Origin: Streptomyces coeruleorubidus
Lineage (GTDB): Bacteria > Actinomycetota > Actinomycetes > Streptomycetales > Streptomycetaceae
Assembly (NCBI RefSeq): GCF_028885415.1
Contig: NZ_CP118527.1
Location: 3,100,001-3,164,000 of the forward strand
Length of the DNA: 64,000 nucleotides
Direction of reading: 5' to 3'
Position 1 is the first letter of the stretch. Each line of letters begins with the position of its first letter. Both the position numbers and the translations under genes were made by a program. The notes below the pieces were generated by a model. It worked only from the letters and a program-made list of their open reading frames with translations, had not been told where the DNA came from and did no database searches. Below are positions 24,508 through 34,248 of the stretch, one piece after another.

Positions 24508-25836
24508 TCAGTCCAGATAACCCCTCAGCTGGTCTGCGAAGGCGTGGTCGCGGAGTTTGTTGAGGGTCTTGGACTCGATCTGCCGTATCCGTTCCCGGGT
24601 GACGCCGAAGATGCGGCCGATCTCCTCCAGCGTGCGGGGGCGGCCGTCGGCGAGGCCGTAGCGGAGTTGGACGACCTTGCGCTCCCGCTCCCCCAGCGTC
24701 GACAGGACCGCTTCCAGGTGCTCCTTGAGCAGGAGGAACGCGGCGGACTCGACGGGGCTGGTGGCGTCGCCGTCCTCGATGAGGTCGCCGAGGGCTACGT
24801 CGTCCTCCTCGCCGACGGGCGCGTGCAGCGACACCGGCTCCTGGGCGAGGCGCAGCACTTCGCTGACGCGCTCCGGGGGCAGGTCGAGGTGGGCGGCGAC
24901 CTCTTCCGGCGTCGGCTCGTAGCCCCGCTCCTGGAGCATGCGGCGCTGGACGCGGACGACCCGGTTGATGAGCTCCACGACGTGCACGGGGACCCGGATG
25001 GTGCGGGCCTGGTCGGCCAGGGCGCGGGACATGGCCTGGCGGATCCACCAGGTGGCGTAGGTGGAGAACTTGTAGCCGCGGGCGTAGTCGAACTTCTCGA
25101 CGGCCCGGATGAGCCCGAGGTTGCCCTCCTGGACGAGGTCGAGCATGGTCAGGCCGCGCCCGACGTAGCGCTTGGCGACGGAGACGACCAGGCGCAGGTT
25201 GGCCTCGATGAGGCGGCGCTTGGCCATGCGGCCCATGACGACGAGCCGGTCGAGGTCCAGTGCCAGCTGGCTGTCCAGGTCGGCGGCGAGCCGCAGCTTC
25301 TCCTCGGCGAACAGGCCGGCCTCGACGCGGCGGGCGAGTTCGACCTCCTCGGCGGCGGTCAGCAGGGGGATGCGGCCGATCTCCCGCAGGTACTGGCGGA
25401 ACAGGTCGGAGGAGGGGCCGCCGGTGTCGGGGCGGGCCCGTGGCGGTTCGACGGCCTCGACGACCTCGGTCGTCTCGACGGCCTCGGCGGGCGGCTCCTC
25501 CGGTTCCGTCTCGGGGTGGAGCACGACGCGGCCTTGCGCCGGGACGGCGGGGAGGACGTCGTCCTCCCCGTCCGGTGCGGCGCCGTCAGCGCCGATGGCG
25601 CCGCTGACGTCGGTCTGGGTGAGGGTCTGGGTCTGCACGGGGGCGACCTCCAGGATGATCGCTGCCAAGGCGGGCGGCAGCGGTACTTCGGGGGCGGAGT
25701 CGGCGGCCTCGCCGCTGTCCGTCCCGTACGCGATGAGCGGAACCGCGGGGGTCTGGGACCCGTCGGGGACGGATCGGCCGCGCTCCGAGGACTCAGGCAC
25801 CGGAACCCAGTGTGGGGTAAGACACATCGTCGCCAC
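24508..25836 (-). CDS. hrdA: Principal-like (group 1/2) sigma factor, HrdA-type
   Basis: 442 residues. After a ~130-residue acidic, low-complexity N-terminus come sigma regions 1.2 ([31 protein letters not shown]), 2 ([61 protein letters not shown]), 3 and 4 ([28 protein letters not shown]). Region 2.4/4.2 residues are those of the main sigma type. The weak, shortened N-terminus and the position next to dnaG match, from memory, HrdA (SCO2465), not the essential HrdB. Start uncertain: GTG 25836 or ATG 25827. Divergent from the next gene. Confidence 0.85.
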   Translation of the reverse strand: MATMCLTPHWVPVPESSERGRSVPDGSQTPAVPLIAYGTDSGEAADSAPEVPLPPALAAIILEVAPVQTQTLTQTDVSGAIGADGAAPDGEDDVLPAVPAQGRVVLHPETEPEEPPAEAVETTEVVEAVEPPRARPDTGGPSSDLFRQYLREIGRIPLLTAAEEVELARRVEAGLFAEEKLRLAADLDSQLALDLDRLVVMGRMAKRRLIEANLRLVVSVAKRYVGRGLTMLDLVQEGNLGLIRAVEKFDYARGYKFSTYATWWIRQAMSRALADQARTIRVPVHVVELINRVVRVQRRMLQERGYEPTPEEVAAHLDLPPERVSEVLRLAQEPVSLHAPVGEEDDVALGDLIEDGDATSPVESAAFLLLKEHLEAVLSTLGERERKVVQLRYGLADGRPRTLEEIGRIFGVTRERIRQIESKTLNKLRDHAFADQLRGYLD

Positions 25837-25939
25837 GAGGGGCGTGCGATGACTTTTTGCTTCCGGTCCGTGACCGTGCGGTCGCCCCTGGTGGGAAACG
25901 CGGATGCCTCACGCGTCACTGGTCTGCGAGGATCGGCCG

Positions 25940-26557
25940 ATGTCCGCTTCCCTGTACGAATCGCATGTGACGGTTCGCTGCACCGGGCCCGACGAGTCCG
26001 CGCGGCTGCGCCGCTGGGCGGCCGCGGGCGGCTTCAAACTGACGCACATCGTGCTGGCCAGGGGCCGGATGCGTGATCAGCCGATGCTGACGCTGTCCGG
26101 TTCGCCGTCGTACGCCTGCGAATCGGCGCGGGCGCGCGAGGTGGCGGCGCGCTTGCGCGCGGACGGTTTCGAGCCGGTCCGCGTGAAGATCGAGTCGTCG
26201 CCGTGGGCGCCGGAGGTGCCGCGCGAACCGTGCGACGACGGACGGTACTTCGAGCACCACGTGAAGCTGCTGCTCACCCCGGGCACGGATCTGGCGGCCC
26301 TCGCGGCCCGCGTCGTGCCGCACGGCGCCCATCTGTCGTGGAACGCCCGGCGGGTGCGGGGCGCACGGCACGAGCGGTTCGTGACCCAGCGCTGCCGCGC
26401 GGTGGACGCCGAGGGCGCCGACCAGGCGCTGGAGCGACTGCTCACGGAGCTGCAGGACTGCGTAGTGCTCGGCGTGGAGCGGGAGTTCGTGCTCCACGAC
26501 AGTGACATGTCGGTGGACGAGGGATGGCTGGAGGAGCCGGTGGGGGTGCGGACATGA
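25940..26557 (+). CDS. Uncharacterised protein with two related halves, coupled to an AbiEii-like gene
   Basis: 205 residues, no family I recognise. The two halves look related: SHVTVRC..(~45)..SAREVAARLRADGFEPVRVKIES and HHVKLLL..(~60)..ADQALERLLTELQDCVVLGVEREFVLHD, each a beta strand starting at His-Val, then a helix and a strand ending in an acidic -E. This suggests a duplicated ferredoxin-like or 2H-type fold. No DNA-binding motif is visible. Its TGA overlaps the ATG of the nucleotidyltransferase (ATGA), so the products probably act together. It is divergent from the sigma factor. Confidence 0.7.
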   Translation: MSASLYESHVTVRCTGPDESARLRRWAAAGGFKLTHIVLARGRMRDQPMLTLSGSPSYACESARAREVAARLRADGFEPVRVKIESSPWAPEVPREPCDDGRYFEHHVKLLLTPGTDLAALAARVVPHGAHLSWNARRVRGARHERFVTQRCRAVDAEGADQALERLLTELQDCVVLGVEREFVLHDSDMSVDEGWLEEPVGVRT

Positions 26558-27552
26558 CCGGGACGTCGTGGGAGAGGTTCGGGTGGCAGAGCCCGGAGCT
26601 GCCCCGGGAGCCGCTGGACGAGGCCACCCGCAGGGCGGAGGACCTGCCGAAGACGCTGCGGCCGGTGCCGGGGGACGACGTGGTGCAGCGCCCGGTCTTC
26701 GACCCGGCCCTGAAGCAGCATCGGAACGCCTACCGGGCCACCGACCCGAGCTTCACCGACCCGGCCCGGGGCGAGGCCTGGCGGGCCGCCCGCCGACGGG
26801 CCCTGCAGCTGGTGCTGGCGGCCGTCTCCGGTTCGCCCTGGGTGGATGCGCTGGTGCTGCGGGGCAGCGTGCTGATGTCGGCGTGGTTCGGGGAGGCCGC
26901 GCGTGAGCCCGGGGACCTGGACTTCGTCGTCGTGCCGCACACCTGGAGGATCGAGGACGGCCGGACGGACCGGATGCTGACCGGCATCGCCGAGGCGGCG
27001 CAGGAACGGGCCGAGGCGAGCGGGGACGAGGTCGGGATCTCGGCGCGCGGCGCGGTCGTCGAGGACATCTGGACCTACGAGCGGGTGCCGGGCCGGCGGA
27101 TGGTGATCCCCTGGGGCGCGCCCGGGCTGCCCGGCGGCCACATCCAGCTGGACTTCGTCTTCAACGAGCGGCTGCCCGAGGAGCCCGAGCCGGTGGAGCT
27201 GCCGGGCGGGGCGCTCGTGCAGGCGGCGACACCGGAACTGTCGCTGGCGTGGAAGCTGATGTGGATCATCAACGACACATACGCCCAGGGCAAGGACCTG
27301 TACGACGCCGTCCTGCTGGCCGAGCGGCATCCGCTGCGCTATGAGCTGCTGCACGGGGTGTTCCGGCTGTCGGGCGAGTGGCCGTACCCCTACCGCGAGA
27401 AGATCCTGCTGGAGGACGTGGTGGAGGCGGTCGGGTACGTGGAGTGGAACCACTTCGTCACCGAGTACCCGCGCTTCCGGAACGACGAGCGGGAGTTCGC
27501 CGAGCGGCTGGTGCGGGCGGTGACGCCGACGTTCGAGGGGGGCGGGGCCTGA
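26554..27552 (+). CDS. AbiEii/AbiGii-family nucleotidyltransferase-like protein
   Basis: 332 residues. The nucleotidyltransferase core is VDALVLRGSVLMSAWFGEAAREPGDLDFVVVP (GS...DLDF metal-binding Asp pair), a third acidic strand IQLDFVFNE, and the family tail LSLAWKLMWIINDTYAQGKDLYDAVLLAER, matching the AeKl..R..KDlyD pattern of AbiEii toxins. In abortive-infection systems AbiEii is a tRNA or protein nucleotidylating toxin paired with a winged-helix AbiEi; no such antitoxin is present, only the uncharacterised gene overlapping by four bases. It ends 6 bp before the convergent dnaG stop. Toxin activity is untested inference. Confidence 0.8.
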   Translation: MTGTSWERFGWQSPELPREPLDEATRRAEDLPKTLRPVPGDDVVQRPVFDPALKQHRNAYRATDPSFTDPARGEAWRAARRRALQLVLAAVSGSPWVDALVLRGSVLMSAWFGEAAREPGDLDFVVVPHTWRIEDGRTDRMLTGIAEAAQERAEASGDEVGISARGAVVEDIWTYERVPGRRMVIPWGAPGLPGGHIQLDFVFNERLPEEPEPVELPGGALVQAATPELSLAWKLMWIINDTYAQGKDLYDAVLLAERHPLRYELLHGVFRLSGEWPYPYREKILLEDVVEAVGYVEWNHFVTEYPRFRNDEREFAERLVRAVTPTFEGGGA

Positions 27553-27558
27553 CCGGCG

Positions 27559-29487
27559 TCAGAGCGCGGCGGCGCCGTGTTCCCGCAGGGCCTGGTCGTA
27601 CTGCTGGAGGACCCAGAGCTCGTTCTGCACGGCGGCCAGCTGGGCCGCATCGCCGTGGGTGCCGAGGCGGGTGAGCTGGCCGGTGATGTCGCGGATGCGG
27701 CGCTCGACGGCGCGGCGGCGGACGGTGACCAACTGGGCGCCCGCGTAGGTCTCGTCGACGCCCTTCACGCCCTTGTGCAGCAGGATCGCCTCGACGGCCA
27801 GTTCCGTCACCATCGCGCGAACCGCGTCGTCCGGGGCGGCCTCACGGACCTTGACCAGGTAGTCCTGGGGGTCCGCGACGCCCGGTTCCGCGCCGCCGGC
27901 GTCCAGGATGGCCTGGCGGACGGCGGCGTAGGGCGGGGCGGTGAACTCGTCGACGCCGTACGCGTCGAAGGCCGGGGAGACCAACTCCGGGCGCTGGAGG
28001 GCGAGTTTGAGGAGTTCGCGTTCGGTGGCGTAGACGGGGTTGCGGAGGTTGAGGGCCGGGCCGCGCGGAGCGGCGGACGGCTGGGCGGAGGCGTAGTGCT
28101 GCGACCCGTGCTGGTGCTGGTGCCGGTCCGGGGCGGGGCCCTTGCCGCCACGGTCGCGGGCCCAGCGGGCCAGCTGGGCCACGCGCTTGACCACGAACTG
28201 GGTGTCGAGGATGCCGAGCATGCCGGCGAGCTGGACGGCGACCTCGTGCTGGGCGCCGCTGTTCTTGATGCGGGCGACGATCGGTGCGGCCTCGTCCAGG
28301 GCGGCGGCGCGGCCGGCCGGGGTGTCGAGGTCGTAGCGGCTCACGATCTGGCGGAGGGCGAACTCGAAGAGCGGGGTGCGGGGTTCGACCAGGTCCGCCA
28401 CCGCCTCGTCGCCCTTGGCCAGGCGCAGGTCGCAGGGGTCCATGCCGTCGGGGGCGATGGCGATGTACGTCTCGGCGGCGAACTTCTGGTCGTCCTCGAA
28501 GGCGCGCAGGGCCGCCTTCTGGCCGGCCGCGTCGCCGTCGAAGGTGAAGATGACGCGGGCCGAGCCGTTGTCCATCAGCAGCCGGCGGAGGATCTTGATG
28601 TGGTCGCCGCCGAAGGCCGTGCCGCAGGTGGCGATGGCGGTCGTCACCCCGGCGAGGTGGCAGGCCATCACGTCCGTGTAGCCCTCGACGACCACCGCGC
28701 GGGACGTCTTCGCGATGTCCTTCTTCGCCAGGTCGATGCCGTAGAGGACCTGGGACTTCCGGTAGATCGGCGTGTCGGGCGTGTTGAGGTACTTGGGGCC
28801 GTTGTCCGCCTCGTAGAGCTTGCGGGCGCCGAAGCCGACGACCTCGCCGCCGATGTCGCGGATGGGCCACATCAGCCGGCCGCGGAAGCGGTCGATGGGG
28901 CCGCGGCGGCCCTCCTGGGCGAGGCCGGAGAGGAGGATCTCCTTGTCGGTGAAGCCCTTGCCGCGCAGATAGCGCGTGAGGTGGTCCCAGCCCTGGGGGC
29001 TGTAGCCGACGCCGAAGTGGACGGCGGCGGCCTGGTCGAAACCGCGCTCGGCGAGGAAGACGCGGCCGGTTTCGGCCTCGGGGCTCATCGCCAGCTGTTC
29101 CGCGTACCACTCGGCGGCGATCTTGTGGGCCTCGACCAGGCGGATGCGTTCGCCGCGCTGGTGGGAGGGGTTGTAGCCGCCCTCCTCGTAGCGCAGGGTG
29201 ATGCCCGCCTGGCCGGCCAGGCGCTCGACCGCCTCCGAGAAGGAGAGGTGGTCGATCTTCATCACGAACGTGATGGTGTCGCCGCCCTCCTGGCAGCCGA
29301 AGCAGTGGAACAGGCCCTTGCTCGGGCTGACCTGGAAGGACGGTGACTTCTCGTCGTGGAACGGGCACAGACCCTTGAGGTTGCCGCCGCCCGCGTTCCG
29401 CAGCTGGAGGTACTCGGACACCACGGCGTCGATCGGGACCGCGTCCCGTACCGCCTTCACGTCCTCGTCGTTGATCCGTCCAGCCAC
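27559..29487 (-). CDS. dnaG: DNA primase
   Basis: 642 residues, normal for actinobacterial DnaG. CHC2 zinc finger: CPFHDEKSPSF...GLFHCFGC near residues 41-65; catalytic core with GYSPQGWDHLTRYL, RGRLMWPIRDIGGEVVGFGAR; TOPRIM domain with VVVEGYTDVMA and FTFDGDAAGQKAA; C-terminal helicase-binding region after a His/Gln/Ser-rich linker (~450-480). It makes RNA primers for lagging-strand synthesis with DnaB. Convergent with the AbiEii-like gene; only 6 bp separate the stops. Confidence 0.97.
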   Translation of the reverse strand: MAGRINDEDVKAVRDAVPIDAVVSEYLQLRNAGGGNLKGLCPFHDEKSPSFQVSPSKGLFHCFGCQEGGDTITFVMKIDHLSFSEAVERLAGQAGITLRYEEGGYNPSHQRGERIRLVEAHKIAAEWYAEQLAMSPEAETGRVFLAERGFDQAAAVHFGVGYSPQGWDHLTRYLRGKGFTDKEILLSGLAQEGRRGPIDRFRGRLMWPIRDIGGEVVGFGARKLYEADNGPKYLNTPDTPIYRKSQVLYGIDLAKKDIAKTSRAVVVEGYTDVMACHLAGVTTAIATCGTAFGGDHIKILRRLLMDNGSARVIFTFDGDAAGQKAALRAFEDDQKFAAETYIAIAPDGMDPCDLRLAKGDEAVADLVEPRTPLFEFALRQIVSRYDLDTPAGRAAALDEAAPIVARIKNSGAQHEVAVQLAGMLGILDTQFVVKRVAQLARWARDRGGKGPAPDRHQHQHGSQHYASAQPSAAPRGPALNLRNPVYATERELLKLALQRPELVSPAFDAYGVDEFTAPPYAAVRQAILDAGGAEPGVADPQDYLVKVREAAPDDAVRAMVTELAVEAILLHKGVKGVDETYAGAQLVTVRRRAVERRIRDITGQLTRLGTHGDAAQLAAVQNELWVLQQYDQALREHGAAAL

Positions 29488-29525
29488 GCAGCGATTCTAC
29501 GGGGGCGGACCGACAGTCCTGACGG

Positions 29526-30791
29526 CTATGAGCCGAGGCTGTCCAGCGGCACGTGCGGGTCAGCCAGCGCCTCCGTGTTCACCCGGGCCTTGGAGCGGAT
29601 CAGCTGCTGGATCTTGTCTGTGACGTCCCACACGTTCACGTTCATCCCGGCCAGCACCCGGCCCTCCTTCACCCAGAAGGCGATGAACTCGCGCCGGCTC
29701 GCGTCCCCCCGGATCACCACCTGGTCGTACGTCCCCGGCGGCGCCCAGCCGGAGTACTCCATGCCGAGGTCGTACTGGTCGGAGAAGAAGTAGGGCACCC
29801 GGTCGTACGTCACGTCCCGGCCGAGCATGCAGCGGGCGGCCGCCGGGCCGCCGTTCAGCGCGTTGGCCCAGTGCTCCACCCGCATGCTGGTCTCGAAGAG
29901 GGCGTGGTGGAAGGAGGCCACGTCGCCGGCAGCGTAGATGTCGGGGTCGGAGGTGCGCAGCCGCTCGTCGACCACGACACCGCCGCCCCGCGCCGGGCCG
30001 GCGATCTCCAGCCCGGCCGCCTCCGCGAGGGCGACCCGCGGGGCCGCGCCGATCGCGGCCAGGACGTCGTGCGCCGGGTGTTCCTCGCCGTCGTCCGTGC
30101 GGGCCGCGAGGACCATGCCGTCCTGGCCGACGATCTCGGTGAGCCGGGTGCCGAACTGGAAGCGGACGCCGTGGTCGCGGTGCAGGTCGGCGAAGAGCTG
30201 GCCGAGCTCGGGGCCGAGGACCGAGTGCAGCGGGGTCGGCCCGCGGTGGATCACGGTGACCTCCGCGCCGTACTCGCGGGCCGCCGCCGCGACCTCCAGG
30301 CCGATCCAGCCGGCGCCCGCGATCACGAGGTGGCCGTTGTCGCGGCCGAGGTTGGTCAGCACGTGTTTGAGCCGCTCGGCGTGGGCGAGGCGGCGCAGGT
30401 GGTGGACACCGGCCAGGCCCGTGCCCGGGATGTCGAGGCGGCGGGGCTCGGCGCCGGTCGCCAGGAGCAGCTTGTCGTAGCGGACGACGGTGCCGTCCTC
30501 GCCGAAGCGGACCGTCTTCGCCGTACGGTCGATCGCGTCGACGGTCTGGCCGAGGTGCAGCTCGATGTCGTTCGCCGCGTACCAGGCGGGCTCGTGCACG
30601 AAGACGCTGTCGCGTTCCTCCTTGCCGAGGAGGTAGCCCTTGGACAGCGGCGGGCGCTCGTAGGGGTGGTCACGTTCGTCGCAGATCAGTATCACGCGGC
30701 CGGTGAAGCCCTCCGCCCGGAGCGTCTCGGCCGCCTTGGCGCCGGCGAGTCCGCCTCCGACGATGACGAATGTCTGATCCGCGTCGACCAC
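29526..30791 (-). CDS. FAD/NAD(P)-dependent ferredoxin-type reductase
   Basis: 421 residues of the putidaredoxin/rubredoxin reductase type. FAD motif IVGGGLAGAKAAETLRAEGF, RPPLSKGYLLG, NAD motif LVIAGAGWIGLEVAAAAREYGAEVTVI, and the second FAD segment DPDIYAAGDVASF. A C-terminal reductase domain of ~90 residues follows. It passes electrons from NAD(P)H to a ferredoxin or P450 partner, none of which is adjacent. GAGGAGG lies 7 bases before the GTG start. Confidence 0.88.
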   Translation of the reverse strand: MVDADQTFVIVGGGLAGAKAAETLRAEGFTGRVILICDERDHPYERPPLSKGYLLGKEERDSVFVHEPAWYAANDIELHLGQTVDAIDRTAKTVRFGEDGTVVRYDKLLLATGAEPRRLDIPGTGLAGVHHLRRLAHAERLKHVLTNLGRDNGHLVIAGAGWIGLEVAAAAREYGAEVTVIHRGPTPLHSVLGPELGQLFADLHRDHGVRFQFGTRLTEIVGQDGMVLAARTDDGEEHPAHDVLAAIGAAPRVALAEAAGLEIAGPARGGGVVVDERLRTSDPDIYAAGDVASFHHALFETSMRVEHWANALNGGPAAARCMLGRDVTYDRVPYFFSDQYDLGMEYSGWAPPGTYDQVVIRGDASRREFIAFWVKEGRVLAGMNVNVWDVTDKIQQLIRSKARVNTEALADPHVPLDSLGS

Positions 30792-30969
30792 TTGATGCCT
30801 CCTCGTAAGGGTGTCGCCACTTGCGAGCGTCCCGCACGGAGCGTGATGCGGGAAGAGGGAGTGACCCGATCAGGCCACGGAGGGTCACGATCGGGCGCGC
30901 CGTGGCCCGCTGTTTCCCTGGTGCTGTCCCCTGTTTCCCGTCAGTTTCCTGTCAGTCTTCCCGTCAGTC

Positions 30970-32247
30970 TCATGCGTGCCCTGTCAGACGGGCGTGAAGC
31001 GACCGGGCGGAGGTGTCGGTGAGGGAGGAATCTTGGTCGACGATCACCCGCTTGCGGGCCCGGTCGTCCGGCGCCCGGTCGAACAGGGCGCGGAACTGCG
31101 GGTCCAGGCCGTCCGGGGCGCGGGCGGTGAGCGCCTCGGCCAGTTCGGCGACGACGATGCGCTGGTCGGCGCGCAGGCGTTCCTGCTCGGCGCGCTGCAT
31201 GACGTAGAGGTCGGCGACGGCCTTGAGGACGGCGCACTCCATCCGGGCCTGGCGCGGGACGACCAGTTCGGCGGCGTACCGGGTGAGGCGTCCGGCGCCG
31301 TACGTGGTGCGCGTCGCGGTCTCGGCGGCCAGGCAGAAGCGGCCGATGAGCTGGCTGGTGGCGTCCTTCAGACGGGCCTGGGCGACGGCGGTGCCGTCGT
31401 AGCCGTGCGGCCACCACTCCTGGGCGAGCAGCCGGTCCAGGGCCTCGGCGAGTTCGGCGGGGTCGGTGTCCGCCGGTACGTACCGGCCGCGGGCGACCCG
31501 GAAGACGTCCTGCCGTTCCGGTTCCGCGTGCAGGCAGTTCGGGTCGATGTGGCCGGCGTGCAGGCCGTCCTCCACGTCGTGCACCGAGTAGGCCACGTCG
31601 TCGGACCAGTCCATGACCTGCGCCTCGAAGCAGGCGCGGGTGCCGGGGGCGCCCTTGCGGACCCAGTCGAAGACCGGGCGGTCGTCCTCGTACACACCGA
31701 ACTTGTTCGACGCCGGGTCGGTGGGGTGAGCGCCGCGGGGCCAGGGGTACTTGGTGGCGGCGTCGAGGGCGGCGCGGGTGAGGTTGAGACCGACGGAGCC
31801 TTCGGGAGTGAACCGTTTGGGCTCGATGCGGGTGAGGAGTCTGAGGGACTGGGCGTTGCCCTCGAAGCCGCCGCAGTCCGCCGCGAACTCGTTGAGGGCC
31901 TGTTCGCCGTTGTGGCCGAAGGGTGGGTGGCCCAGGTCGTGGGAGAGGCAGGCGGCTTCCACGAGGTCCGGGTCACAGCCGAGGGCCGCGCCCAGTTCGC
32001 GGCCGACCTGGGCGCATTCGAGGGAGTGGGTGAGGCGGGTGCGGGGGCTGGCGTCCCAGGCTGGGCCCATGGTGCCGGGCGTCACCACTTGGGTTTTGCC
32101 GGCGAGGCGTCGTAGGGCGGCGGAGTGGAGGACTCGGGCTCGGTCGCGTTGGAAGGCGGTGCGGCCGGGGCGTTTGTCTGGTTCCGGGGCCCAGCGGTCG
32201 ACTGACGTCGGGTCGTAGGCCGGGGGGGTTTGTGGGGTGCCTGCCAT
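30970..32247 (-). CDS. dgt: dGTP triphosphohydrolase-like HD-domain protein
   Basis: 425 residues. The HD metal site is spread over [40 protein letters not shown] (HD) and [17 protein letters not shown], as in deoxyguanosinetriphosphate triphosphohydrolases. R-GKTQV upstream is also typical. It hydrolyses dNTPs to nucleosides and triphosphate, tuning dNTP pools, which fits a site near dnaG. Start ATG (MAGTPQTPP); the longer frame upstream overlaps a dispersed repeat and is not coding. Confidence 0.9.
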   Translation of the reverse strand: MAGTPQTPPAYDPTSVDRWAPEPDKRPGRTAFQRDRARVLHSAALRRLAGKTQVVTPGTMGPAWDASPRTRLTHSLECAQVGRELGAALGCDPDLVEAACLSHDLGHPPFGHNGEQALNEFAADCGGFEGNAQSLRLLTRIEPKRFTPEGSVGLNLTRAALDAATKYPWPRGAHPTDPASNKFGVYEDDRPVFDWVRKGAPGTRACFEAQVMDWSDDVAYSVHDVEDGLHAGHIDPNCLHAEPERQDVFRVARGRYVPADTDPAELAEALDRLLAQEWWPHGYDGTAVAQARLKDATSQLIGRFCLAAETATRTTYGAGRLTRYAAELVVPRQARMECAVLKAVADLYVMQRAEQERLRADQRIVVAELAEALTARAPDGLDPQFRALFDRAPDDRARKRVIVDQDSSLTDTSARSLHARLTGHA

Positions 32248-32312
32248 GTGTCGACAGTACGGGCATGGGTGTGCTGTGTGCCTGAGCGTTTGCCGGGTTC
32301 GAGTGTGTGGCG

Positions 32313-32390
32313 GGTGCGGGTTGAGTGTGGCTTGTCGCGCCCACGCGGCGGAGTCGCAAATCGATACAGCCCCGCACCCCTTAGGGACCT
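32313..32390 (-). repeat. Dispersed intergenic repeat, copy B
   Basis: On the minus strand CTAAGGGGTGCGGGGC, TGTATCGATTTGCGACTCC, GCCGCGTGGGCGCGACAAG, CCACAC, CCCGCACC. It matches copy A (19038-19110) with scattered changes and one extra base near the centre. It lies in the gap before dgt and just past the chelatase stop. Confidence 0.7.
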
Positions 32391-32405
32391 GCACCAACCC
32401 GCGTT

Positions 32406-33179
32406 CTAAGCCGAAGCCAATTCGGGCACAGCCGTCGAAGCCGCCGCCAGAGTCTCGTCGTAGCGGTGGAGGAGGAGGTGGGCCATGGACGGGTGCGTGC
32501 CGAGGGGGGCCGCTGCTATCCAGGGGGCCGACTGGGCGCACTCCGTGGCGAAGCGGCCGGGGGCCGTGAAGTAGGAGGCCAGGGCTATGTGGCGGCGGCC
32601 CCTCGCGAGGAGGGTGCGGACGGCCGTCTCGACCGTCGGGGTCGCCGCCGAGGCGTAGGCGGGGATGACGGGGACGCCCAGGCGGGCCGCGAGGAGATGG
32701 GCCGTGCGGCCGGTGTCCGCCTTGGCGTCCGGGTCGCGGGAACCGGCCGCGGCGAGTACCACCGCGCTGCTGCTGCGGGGCGTGCCACCCCAGCCCGCCT
32801 CCTCCAGGCGGGCCTGGAGGGCGTCCACCAGGAGGGGGTGCGGGCCCAGGGGGGCCGCCACGTGGGTCCGGGCCGGGGAGGCCGCGGCCATCTCGGGGAT
32901 GTCCTGCTTGACGTGGTAGCCGCGGCTGAGGAGGAGGGGGACCAGGACGGCCTCCGTGCCTCCCAGGGCGGCGAGGGTGTCGGGGAGCAGGGGGGCGTTC
33001 AGTTCGATGTGCCCGAGGTGCACCGGCACATCGGGGCGCAGCGCGCGGACGCGGTCCAGGAGCGCGCGTACGGTGCTCAGCGCACGGGGGTCGCGGCTGC
33101 CGTGCGCCACGACCACGAGGGCGGGCGGGGCCGGGCGGCGCGTGGCGGGCGGCGGGACGAGGCTGAGCTTGCTGGGCAT
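32406..33179 (-). CDS. Sirohydrochlorin chelatase (CbiX/SirB-type)
   Basis: 257 residues in two homologous halves. First half: [13 protein letters not shown] with the metal-binding His and [18 protein letters not shown] with the second His. Second half: [17 protein letters not shown], where Ala replaces the His, and [13 protein letters not shown]. It inserts Fe2+ (siroheme) or Co2+ into sirohydrochlorin. Siroheme is the cofactor of NirB encoded further along the window. The start is ATG. It is divergent from the DUF218 gene. Confidence 0.87.
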   Translation of the reverse strand: MPSKLSLVPPPATRRPAPPALVVVAHGSRDPRALSTVRALLDRVRALRPDVPVHLGHIELNAPLLPDTLAALGGTEAVLVPLLLSRGYHVKQDIPEMAAASPARTHVAAPLGPHPLLVDALQARLEEAGWGGTPRSSSAVVLAAAGSRDPDAKADTGRTAHLLAARLGVPVIPAYASAATPTVETAVRTLLARGRRHIALASYFTAPGRFATECAQSAPWIAAAPLGTHPSMAHLLLHRYDETLAAASTAVPELASA

Positions 33180-33394
33180 GCCATCGATGGTCGCCGCCGC
33201 ACGTTGCCGTCCCGTTGCGTGGGCGTCACGGGTGTTTTCCGGCGGTTCACGATGCGGGACGGTGGGGGTGTGAGGCCGCTTGACCTGGAGTTTCCGTGTA
33301 ACGAGTGAAGCTGGTCACGCGTGCGCGGATGAACCGGGCGGCCCGAGGAGGCGTCCCTGACTGTCGGGGGGCCGATCTGGGGAGGGACCGTCCG

Positions 33395-34093
33395 ATGCGT
33401 CGTGTGACGTTCCGCAGACCGCGGCTGCCGCGTACCCGGCGAGGGCAGCGGCGGCTGGTGCAGGCCGTGATGGCCGGGTGCGTGCTCGCGCTGCTTCCGG
33501 CGACCTGGATGTATGTGGCCGCGGGCGACCGGCTGCGGACGGCGGCGGACGTGCCGCGGACCGATGTGGCCGTGGTGTTCGGTGCCGGGTTGTGGGCCGG
33601 GGAGCCCTCGCCGTACCTCGCGCACCGGCTGGACGCGGCGGCCGAGCTGTACCGGAAGGGGCGGGTCGAGGTGGTGCTCGTCACCGGGGACAACAGCCGC
33701 GAGGACTACGACGAGCCGGACGCGATGCGTGTGTACCTGACGCGGCACGGGGTGCCCGACGGGCGGATCGTCAGCGACTACGCGGGGTTCGACACCTGGG
33801 ACTCCTGCGTGCGCGCGAAGAAGATCTTCGGGGTGGACGAGGCCGTGCTGATCAGCCAGGGATTCCATATCCGGCGGGCGGTGGCGCTGTGCCAGGCGGC
33901 GGGGGTGGAGTCGTACGGGGTGGGGGTGGACGCCGTGCATGACGCGACCTGGTACTACGGGGGTGCCCGGGAGATCCTCGCCGCCGGGAAGGCGGCTCTG
34001 GACGCGGTGTTCCGGCCGGATCCCCGGTTCCTCGGGCCCCGGGAGCCGGGCGTGGAGCAGGCGTTGGCCACGGCCGAAGAGACGCTCGGATGA
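33395..34093 (+). CDS. DUF218/SanA-like membrane protein
   Basis: 232 residues. One N-terminal TM segment (RRLVQAVMAGCVLALLPATWMYVAAG) then a DUF218 (YdcF/SanA) domain: DVAVVFGAGLW..GEPSPYLAHRLDAAAELYRKGRVEVVLVTGDNS, EPDAMRVYLTRHGVPDGRIVSDYAGFDTWDS and VLISQGFHIRRAVALC. SanA-type proteins influence envelope permeability and vancomycin sensitivity in enterobacteria. ATG chosen for its GGGAGGGA site 8 bases upstream; earlier starts lack one. A long palindrome follows the stop. Confidence 0.85.
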   Translation: MRRVTFRRPRLPRTRRGQRRLVQAVMAGCVLALLPATWMYVAAGDRLRTAADVPRTDVAVVFGAGLWAGEPSPYLAHRLDAAAELYRKGRVEVVLVTGDNSREDYDEPDAMRVYLTRHGVPDGRIVSDYAGFDTWDSCVRAKKIFGVDEAVLISQGFHIRRAVALCQAAGVESYGVGVDAVHDATWYYGGAREILAAGKAALDAVFRPDPRFLGPREPGVEQALATAEETLG

Positions 34094-34126
34094 ATCCGGA
34101 CTTTCTCCCCCTCCTGGTTTGACGCG

Positions 34127-34154
34127 CGCATTTCACACCGGAGTGTGAAATGCG
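34127..34154. promoter_or_regulatory. 28-bp palindrome with 12-bp perfect arms
   Basis: CGCATTTCACAC - CGGA - GTGTGAAATGCG, unusually AT-rich for this genome, 33 bp after the DUF218 stop and ~95 bp before the small secreted peptide. It can act as an intrinsic terminator stem or an operator (TTTCACAC/GTGTGAAA half-sites). No U tract follows. Confidence 0.6.
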
Positions 34155-34248
34155 ACTTGGGCGCTCTCGGTGATCACGCATTTAGTGTCTTCGCCGTGCG
34201 GCGGCGGATCTCGGGCCGTCCGCCGCGAACTGGGGGAAAGGACACGTG

